DNA of 11,925 nt from Rhodothermaceae bacterium (GTDB lineage Bacteria; Bacteroidota; Rhodothermia; Rhodothermales; Rubricoccaceae). Positions 6,778 to 11,925 of this stretch are shown here, piece after piece (position 1 is the first letter of the stretch; each line of letters starts with the position of its first letter). The stretch lies in assembly GCA_013003465.1 (NCBI GenBank), contig JABDIZ010000401.1, positions 1 through 11,925 of the forward strand, written 5' to 3'. The position numbers and the translations under genes were made by a program. The notes below the pieces were generated by a model. The model was not told the DNA's origin and did no database searches. It saw only the letters and a program-made list of their open reading frames with translations.

Positions 6778-6790
6778 GGCTGAACCGATC
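6774..6790. repeat. Perfect 6-bp inverted repeat overlapping the previous one
   Basis: GATCGG at 6774-6779 and CCGATC at 6785-6790 flank a 5-nt loop. Because it shares GATC at 6774-6777 with the 6752-6777 repeat, the two hairpins cannot form at once in one RNA. The arrangement resembles a two-state leader, but no ligand-binding fold is recognisable. Confidence 0.45.
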
Positions 6791-6813
6791 ACCCGCTCCC
6801 CCGATCCCGCGAC

Positions 6814-6822
6814 TTATCCACA
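6814..6822 (+). promoter_or_regulatory. Perfect DnaA box (TTATCCACA) upstream of dnaE
   Basis: This is an exact match to the high-affinity DnaA box, 67 bp before the dnaE ATG, inside the divergent intergenic region. It has the same orientation as the box at 5992-6000. DnaA-dependent control of dnaE, or of the divergent gene, is a reasonable inference from position only. Confidence 0.6.
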
Positions 6823-6889
6823 ACGCTTGAAGCGGGCCGCGTCTCCGGCTTTCTTGCAGGGCCCGCTCACCCCCCGGCCGCCCCCCCCG

Positions 6890-9800
6890 ATGCCCGAGTT
6901 CTGCCACCTCCACTGCCACACCCAGTACTCCCTTCTCGATGGCGCCGCGCGCATCAAAAACCTCGTCGCCCGCGCGGCCGAGTTGGAAATGCCTGCCGTC
7001 GCTATCACGGACCATGGCAATCTGCATGGCGTCCCGGAATTCTACACCTACGCCAAACAGGCGGGCGTGCAGCCCATCATCGGATGCGAGTTCTACGTCA
7101 CGCCTTCGGGCATGGACGACAAGAGTGACCGCACGCGCTACCACCAGGTGCTGCTCGCCAAAAACGAGGTCGGGTACCGCAACCTGATCAAGCTCTCGTC
7201 GCTGAGCTACACCGACGGCTACTACTACAAGCCGCGCATCGACCGCGCCACGCTGCGGGCGCATAGCGAAGGCCTCGTCGCGACGACGTGTTGCCTCCAG
7301 GGCGAAGTGCTCCAGACGATCCTGAAGAAAGGCGAGGACGACGCGCGGCAGGTCTTCGAACAGTACCTCGACATCTTCGGCGACGACTACTACATCGAGA
7401 TCCAAGACCACGCGATCCCAGAGCAGCGGAAATGCAACGCGGTCCTGATGCGCTGGGCCGCGGCATACGGCGTCCAGGTCATCGCGACGAACGATGTCCA
7501 CTACGTTAACCAGCTAGACGCCGAGGCGCAGGACGTGCTGCTCTGCCTCCAGACCAGCAAGGACTATCACGATCCGAACCGGATGCGCTTCGAGAACGAC
7601 CAGTTCTTCCTGAAATCCGCCGACGAGATGCGCGCGGCGTTCGCCCCGGCCGTCGGGCAGGGCGTGTTCGCAAACGCCGCCGCCGTAGACGCCGCGCTCG
7701 ACGCCACGCGTGCCATCGCGGACAAGTGCACGTTCGAGCTGCCGATGGGCGAGTTGCTGATGCCGCATTTCCCCATCCCCGCCGCGTTCAATGACGACGC
7801 GGACGCCTACCTCCGGCACCTCAGCTACGAGGGCGCCAAGCGGCGCTACGGCGTGATTTCGGAGGAGGTCCGCGAGCGGCTCGACCTCGAACTCGGCGTC
7901 ATTTCCTCGATGGGGTTCTCAGGCTACTTCCTCATCGTGCAGGACTTCACGACGGAGGCTCGCAACCTCGGCGTGTCGGTCGGACCGGGGCGCGGCTCGG
8001 CGGCGGGCTCGGCGGTCGCGTACTGCCTCGGCATCACCAACATCGACCCGCTCCAGTACGACCTCCTCTTCGAACGCTTCCTCAACCCCGAGCGCGTCTC
8101 GATGCCGGACATCGACATCGACTTCGACGACCGGGGGCGGGCCAAGGTCATCGACTACGTCGTCCAGAAGTACGGCCGCGAGTCGGTCTGCCAGATTGTG
8201 ACCTTCGGGACGATGGGCGCCCGCTCAGTCATCCGCGACGTGAGCCGCGTGCTCGGCGTACCGCTGCCCGAGGCCGACCGCATTGCCAAGCTGATTCCGG
8301 AGGGCGTCAAGGTGAACCTCGCCTCCGCGAAGCAGGACGTGTCCGAGTTCCGCCAGCTCTGGGACGCGCCCGACCCGCAGATTCGCAAGCTGATGCACTA
8401 CGCCGAGGTGCTCGAAGGCTCGGCGCGGCACACGGGCGTCCACGCCGCAGGCGTCATCATCGCGCCCGGCGACGTGAGCCAGTACGTCCCCGTGTCCATC
8501 CAGCGCGGCAAGGGTGGCGCCAGCGATGCCGTGGTGACACAGTACGACGGCAAGTGGATCGAGGAGTTCGGCCTCCTCAAGATGGACTTCCTGGGGCTCA
8601 AGACGCTCACCATCCTTGACGACGCGCTCGCGCTCATCGAGGAAAACCACGGCGTCGAGATTGTTTTGGATGATCTCCCGCTGGATGATGAAGCGACCTA
8701 CCGGTTGTTCCAGCGCGGCGACACCGTCGCCATCTTCCAGTTCGAATCCGACGGCATGCGCGAGTGGATGCGCAAGCTCAAGCCGACCAGCCTGGACGAC
8801 CTGATCGCGATGAACGCGCTCTACCGCCCCGGCCCGATGGACCTCATCCCGACGTACATCGACCGCAAACACGGCCGCGAAACCGTAGAGTACCCGCACC
8901 CGATGCTCGAAGAGATTCTGGAGCCGACCTACGGCATCCCGGTCTACCAAGAGCAGGTGATGCAGATGGCGCAGGTCATGGGCGGCTACACGCTCGGCGG
9001 CGCCGACCTCTTGCGCCGCGCGATGGGCAAGAAGAAGCAGTCGGAGATGGACAAGCAGCGCACCATCTTCGTGCAGGGCGCAGCCGAAAAAGGCGTCGAA
9101 GAAGCGAAGGCCAACGAGGTCTTCGACATGATGGCCAAGTTCGCGGGCTACGGCTTCAACAAGAGCCACAGCGCGGCGTACTCCGTCGTGGCCTACCACA
9201 CGGCCTACCTCAAGGCGCACTACCCCGCCGAGTTCATGGCCGCCGTCCTCACGACGGAAATGCACGACTCCAAAAAGCTCGCTATCGGCCTCGACGCGAC
9301 GCGCAACTCCGGCATCGACATCCTCCCACCGTGCGTCAACCGCTCGACCGACCACTTCACGGTCGAGCGCGGCGCCGTGCGGTTCGGGCTGGCCGCCATC
9401 AAGGGCGTGGGGCATGGGGCTATCGAGGCCCTCGTGGCCGCGCGCGACCAGGCAGGCGGCGCGTTCGACGACCTGTTCCATCTCGTGAAAGACCTCGACT
9501 TGCGGGCCGTGGGCAAGAAGACGCTCGAGGCGCTCGCACAGGCCGGGGCGATGGACATGTTCGAGGGCCATCGCGCGCAGTTGGTGGAAGCGGTGGAGAC
9601 CGCGTTCTCGTGGGCGACGAAACAGCAGGCCGACAAAGCCGCCGGGCAGAACTCGCTCTTTGGCGCCGCCGATGGCAGCGGCGGCGGGTTCGTCCCGGCG
9701 CTACCGAGTGTGGAGCCATGGGGGCGCGGCGAGGCGCTCCGCTATGAGCGTGACCTGATGGGCTTCTACGTCTCCGGTCACCCGCTCGACGACTACGCCG

Positions 9801-10363
9801 CTGAAGCCCGCACCTTCGCTACGATGAGCCTCGGCGATGCGGAATCCATCCCGCACGAGAGCGATCAGACTATCTGCGGCATCATCACCGACATCACGCG
9901 GCGCACAACCAAGACCGGCCGCCCCATCGCGTTTGTGACCGTGGAGGACACGACGGGCCAGTGCGAGGTCGTCCTGTTCGCACAGGCCGTGGAGAAGGTG
10001 GGCCACCTGCTGGCCGTGGATGAGGTGGTGCTCGTGCGCGGCAAGGCCGAGACGAGCGGCGACCTGAAGCTGATCGGCCGCGATATCATCCCGATGTGGC
10101 GCGTCCGCGAGCAACTGGTCAAAGCCATCACGCTCCGCCTCGACGCCGACGCCACCGAGCCCGCTACACTGGACCAGCTCGCCGCGCTCTGCGAGGCCAA
10201 CCCCGGCCGCTGCAAGCTCTACTTCGACGTGACGACGGCGCAGCTGCCCAACCCCGTCCGCCTCCATGCCCGCACGGCCGTCATTGACCCGACGCCCGAC
10301 CTGATGAAGGGCCTCGGCAAACTTCTCGGCCGTGAGGCGGTCGTGCTCGAAGCTGACGCCTGA
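6890..10363 (+). CDS. dnaE: DNA polymerase III subunit alpha
   Basis: This is the replicative DNA polymerase catalytic subunit, complete at 1157 residues, the normal DnaE length. The PHP domain (1 to about 280) keeps its metal-binding pattern: HLHCH at 6-10, TDHG at 40-43, CEFYV at 66-70, His174 and NDVH at 201-204. The polymerase core has GPGRGSAAGS (365-374), PDIDIDF at 406-412 with catalytic Asp407 and Asp409, and the third Asp566 in KMDFLGL. Fingers motifs include YRPGPMD (645-651) and YGFNKSHSAAY (754-764). QNSLF at 920-924 is a beta-clamp-binding motif, followed by an OB-fold (about 995-1065). The ATG at 6890 is chosen because MPEFCHLHCH is the usual DnaE start; an upstream TTG at 6827 would add an unrelated proline-rich leader. 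No Shine-Dalgarno is present: poly-C precedes the ATG. The intact PHP site may allow metal-dependent proofreading, as known for some DnaE proteins. Confidence 0.98.
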   Translation: MPEFCHLHCHTQYSLLDGAARIKNLVARAAELEMPAVAITDHGNLHGVPEFYTYAKQAGVQPIIGCEFYVTPSGMDDKSDRTRYHQVLLAKNEVGYRNLIKLSSLSYTDGYYYKPRIDRATLRAHSEGLVATTCCLQGEVLQTILKKGEDDARQVFEQYLDIFGDDYYIEIQDHAIPEQRKCNAVLMRWAAAYGVQVIATNDVHYVNQLDAEAQDVLLCLQTSKDYHDPNRMRFENDQFFLKSADEMRAAFAPAVGQGVFANAAAVDAALDATRAIADKCTFELPMGELLMPHFPIPAAFNDDADAYLRHLSYEGAKRRYGVISEEVRERLDLELGVISSMGFSGYFLIVQDFTTEARNLGVSVGPGRGSAAGSAVAYCLGITNIDPLQYDLLFERFLNPERVSMPDIDIDFDDRGRAKVIDYVVQKYGRESVCQIVTFGTMGARSVIRDVSRVLGVPLPEADRIAKLIPEGVKVNLASAKQDVSEFRQLWDAPDPQIRKLMHYAEVLEGSARHTGVHAAGVIIAPGDVSQYVPVSIQRGKGGASDAVVTQYDGKWIEEFGLLKMDFLGLKTLTILDDALALIEENHGVEIVLDDLPLDDEATYRLFQRGDTVAIFQFESDGMREWMRKLKPTSLDDLIAMNALYRPGPMDLIPTYIDRKHGRETVEYPHPMLEEILEPTYGIPVYQEQVMQMAQVMGGYTLGGADLLRRAMGKKKQSEMDKQRTIFVQGAAEKGVEEAKANEVFDMMAKFAGYGFNKSHSAAYSVVAYHTAYLKAHYPAEFMAAVLTTEMHDSKKLAIGLDATRNSGIDILPPCVNRSTDHFTVERGAVRFGLAAIKGVGHGAIEALVAARDQAGGAFDDLFHLVKDLDLRAVGKKTLEALAQAGAMDMFEGHRAQLVEAVETAFSWATKQQADKAAGQNSLFGAADGSGGGFVPALPSVEPWGRGEALRYERDLMGFYVSGHPLDDYAAEARTFATMSLGDAESIPHESDQTICGIITDITRRTTKTGRPIAFVTVEDTTGQCEVVLFAQAVEKVGHLLAVDEVVLVRGKAETSGDLKLIGRDIIPMWRVREQLVKAITLRLDADATEPATLDQLAALCEANPGRCKLYFDVTTAQLPNPVRLHARTAVIDPTPDLMKGLGKLLGREAVVLEADA

Positions 10364-10428
10364 ACGACTCCAGGCAAGTGGGCGAACGGATTTACAACTC
10401 CGGCACCAACGCCACCGCTACCACACGC

Positions 10429-11220
10429 GTGACGATCCGCAGCCACCACCAGCGAGCTATCGACCGTCTGGCCGACGCTTACCACAACGATCCGCGCTTC
10501 CGTGCGCTGATCATCGGCGGCTCTGTCGCCAAGGGATACGCCCGTGCGGACTCGGATGTCGACTTCCTCATCGTTGCTACCGACGAGGCGTTCGAGCAGC
10601 ACCGGGCCGCGCGCGACCTATTCATCAACCGCAGGGACCTCTGTGACTACGAGGGCGGCTTCGTCGACGGCAAGATCATCAATCTCGCGTTCCTCACCGA
10701 TCTGGCCGACAAGGGCAACGAGCCTTCCCGCGCGGCATTCGAGGGCGCCATCGTCGCCTACTCGCACCTCTCCGGCCTCGACGCGCTACTCAAACGCATC
10801 CCCGTCTACCCCGAGGTCGGGCACGATGAGCGCATCAAGGCCTTCTACTGCATGGCGTTCATGCAGCACTGGCTGATCCACGAGGCCGAGCGCCACGGCA
10901 ACAGCTATGCGCTGACTCGCGGCGCCAGTCAGCTCGCGCTGTTCACCGGCCGGTTGTTCCTCGCACACAACCGCAGGCTCTTCCCGTACCACAAGTGGCT
11001 GCCCAGGGCCCTCGAATCGGTGCCCGAGAAGCCCGACAACCTGATGGTATGCTTCAACGATCTGCTCGAGCAGCCCGGCGGTGATCGTGCCACCGCACTG
11101 TTCGCGCGGGTCCGGGCTTTTCGGGACTGGGGCGTCAGCGACCTCGAGGCCTACACGTGGTTCATGACCGACGTAGAGTGGAGTTGGATGTCGGGGACAA
11201 TACCCCTAGAGGACTGGTAG
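10429..11220 (+). CDS. Nucleotidyltransferase domain-containing protein
   Basis: This is a 263-residue protein with an N-terminal Pol-beta-type nucleotidyltransferase domain. The signature GGSVAKGYARADSDVDF (30-46) contains the GS...G motif and the paired aspartates Asp43 and Asp45 that bind metal. The third carboxylate is less clear; where many relatives have Asp, the strand GKIINLAFL (81-89) has Asn, so activity is uncertain. The C-terminal part is helical, with HWLIHEAERHG and LFLAHNRRLFPYHKW segments resembling a family of stand-alone nucleotidyltransferases found in varied bacteria. I chose the GTG at 10429 because homologues, from memory, begin close to the HHQRAIDRL helix; a GTG at 10378 would add 17 residues. 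It follows dnaE by 65 bp (14 bp with the longer start) with no terminator between, so co-transcription is likely. No HEPN partner or antitoxin gene lies beside it. The substrate is unknown. Confidence 0.8.
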   Translation: MTIRSHHQRAIDRLADAYHNDPRFRALIIGGSVAKGYARADSDVDFLIVATDEAFEQHRAARDLFINRRDLCDYEGGFVDGKIINLAFLTDLADKGNEPSRAAFEGAIVAYSHLSGLDALLKRIPVYPEVGHDERIKAFYCMAFMQHWLIHEAERHGNSYALTRGASQLALFTGRLFLAHNRRLFPYHKWLPRALESVPEKPDNLMVCFNDLLEQPGGDRATALFARVRAFRDWGVSDLEAYTWFMTDVEWSWMSGTIPLEDW

Positions 11221-11423
11221 CGCCTACGAATACTCCGATGAAGCTTCGAAGGGTCGCAGAGACATTTGACACCACTGGCACTGGATACCATTCTCTAGGA
11301 TCTTAGCTATCCACGTAGCCTATCAGCCGTCTCCGGACCGGAGCCTTCTATCTCTGATGCCGATGGCCTTTGCCTCCGGCTGGACCGCGCGGCTCCCTCT
11401 CTCACCCCGCCCCGACCAATCCG
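11221..11423. other. Intergenic region before the malectin lipoprotein, 203 bp
   Basis: No gene is supported here. It is noticeably less GC-rich than the coding DNA in its first 100 bases. It contains a TTGACA at 11266-11271 and a near-palindrome CTCCGG-A-CCGGAG at 11331-11343. I see no intrinsic terminator for the nucleotidyltransferase gene. Confidence 0.5.
11266..11294 (+). promoter_or_regulatory. Possible promoter of the malectin lipoprotein
   Basis: A perfect TTGACA (11266-11271) is followed after 17 bp by CATTCT (11289-11294), which matches the -10 consensus at three of six positions but lacks the first T. It would give a leader of about 120 nt. The perfect -35 is the main support. Confidence 0.3.
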
Positions 11424-11925
11424 ATGAACCTTACCTACCTTTTCCTGACGGGCATCACGTTTCTTGCCCTCGGGCTGCTCACCGGGTGCACCCAGGACGA
11501 CTTTGGGGCTGCGCCAGGCGGTGATGCAGCCGAGGCCTCCGACATCCTCTACGGCGATACGGTTGCGTGGGCCGTCAACGTCGGTGGCGAGGCGTACGTC
11601 GGCGGAGACGGCGTAGCGTATCGAGCCGACGAAGGCATCACGGGCGGCTCGGTCGCGCAGATGGACACCGTCCTCGGGAGTCAGGACCCGGCGCTGTACC
11701 GCACCTACCGGTCCGGCGACTTCGCAATCCAGACGCCGCCGCTGGCGAATGGCCGGTACGACCTCACGTTCCACTTCGCCGAGCCCTTCGACGAGCCCGT
11801 TGGGAGCCGCGTGTTCACGGTATTCGCCGAAGGCCAGCCTGTGATCCCTGATCTGGACGTTCGCGGCGCACGGGACGAGAAGCACGTGTCGGCGCTCACC
11901 CGGACCGTCACCGGGGTGGAGGTCA
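11424..11925 (+). CDS. Malectin-domain lipoprotein, 3' end cut by the window
   Basis: The first 167 codons are present and the frame is still open at the window edge. The ATG at 11424 opens a classical lipoprotein signal: hydrophobic residues 5-19 and a perfect lipobox LTGC with Cys22. After an Asp/Ala/Gly linker (24-44), residues 49-153 match a malectin-type di-glucose-binding domain: AVNVGGEAYVGGDG (50-63), YRADEG (66-71), YRTYRSGDFA (92-101), NGRYDLTFHFAEPF (109-122) and SRVFTVFAEG (128-137). In this group, malectin domains are usually attached to larger carbohydrate-binding or hydrolytic proteins, so a further domain beyond the edge is likely. The protein is predicted to sit on the outer envelope and bind glycans. 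It probably has its own promoter in the preceding 203-bp gap and is not clearly linked to the dnaE unit. Confidence 0.85.
   Translation, partial: MNLTYLFLTGITFLALGLLTGCTQDDFGAAPGGDAAEASDILYGDTVAWAVNVGGEAYVGGDGVAYRADEGITGGSVAQMDTVLGSQDPALYRTYRSGDFAIQTPPLANGRYDLTFHFAEPFDEPVGSRVFTVFAEGQPVIPDLDVRGARDEKHVSALTRTVTGVEV

Noticed and set aside
6746..7501. 251-codon leftward open frame across the divergent region and the start of dnaE
   Set aside because: It would be antisense to the PHP domain and overlaps the kinase-like start; no recognisable family.
8225..9571. 448-codon leftward open frame inside dnaE
   Set aside because: It is antisense to conserved DnaE sequence and has the His/Val/Glu-rich bias of a shadow frame.
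11239..11252. GAAGCTTC/CTTCGAAG palindromes after the nucleotidyltransferase gene as terminator
   Set aside because: No loop space and no T-run follows, so an intrinsic terminator is not supported.
11307..11318. Third DnaA-like box (CTATCCACG)
   Set aside because: Two mismatches to TTATCCACA and no supporting context.
11307..11885. 192-codon leftward open frame over the malectin lipoprotein
   Set aside because: The plus strand has a perfect lipobox and malectin motifs; the minus frame has no domain or signal.
1..11925. Mobile element, phage defence island or CRISPR array
   Set aside because: No transposase, integrase, direct-repeat array, tRNA or defence-family domain was recognised; gene content and base composition look like core chromosome.

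Overview
This is a GC-rich bacterial chromosome segment, most likely from Rhodothermota or a nearby lineage of the Bacteroidota group. The evidence is a type IX secretion plug protein (DUF5103 family), a DUF3078 outer-membrane-type protein, a short Bacteroidota-style histone H1-like (Hc1) protein, several lipoproteins, and mostly absent Shine-Dalgarno sequences, all in a high-GC background. The lineage is an inference. No tRNA, rRNA, CRISPR array, insertion sequence or prophage gene is visible.

Left arm (1-6749): every gene reads leftward. In transcription order, starting from the centre, these are: a degenerate amino-acid-kinase-like protein (acetylglutamate kinase fold, catalytic residues apparently lost); a 58-residue Hc1-like protein with its own promoter, a strong Shine-Dalgarno and a clean intrinsic terminator; a DUF3078 beta-barrel-type protein; a 211-bp hairpin-rich gap; a seven-helix membrane protein carrying a periplasmic HELAH metallopeptidase domain and a helical repeat tail; the type IX secretion plug lipoprotein; and an unassigned lipoprotein whose ATG overlaps the plug stop (ATGA). 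The last three are closely spaced and look like one operon concerned with the cell envelope or secretion.

Centre (6750-6889): this is a divergent intergenic region and the only point where gene direction flips. It holds a perfect DnaA box (TTATCCACA), two overlapping inverted repeats, four GATC sites in 55 bp and C-homopolymers directly before dnaE. A second perfect DnaA box lies at 5992-6000 in a locally AT-rich stretch, so two boxes bracket the kinase-like gene.

Right arm (6890-11925): every gene reads rightward. These are dnaE (replicative DNA polymerase III alpha subunit, complete and apparently fully active, with intact PHP residues and a clamp-binding motif); a stand-alone nucleotidyltransferase-fold protein just behind it; and, after a 203-bp gap with a possible promoter, the start of a malectin-domain lipoprotein cut by the window end.

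The window looks like core chromosome rather than a mobile island. The items most worth follow-up are the paired DnaA boxes at a strand-flip point next to dnaE, the kinase-like pseudoenzyme with a possible RNA switch at its start, and the plug-linked operon of membrane peptidase and lipoprotein.
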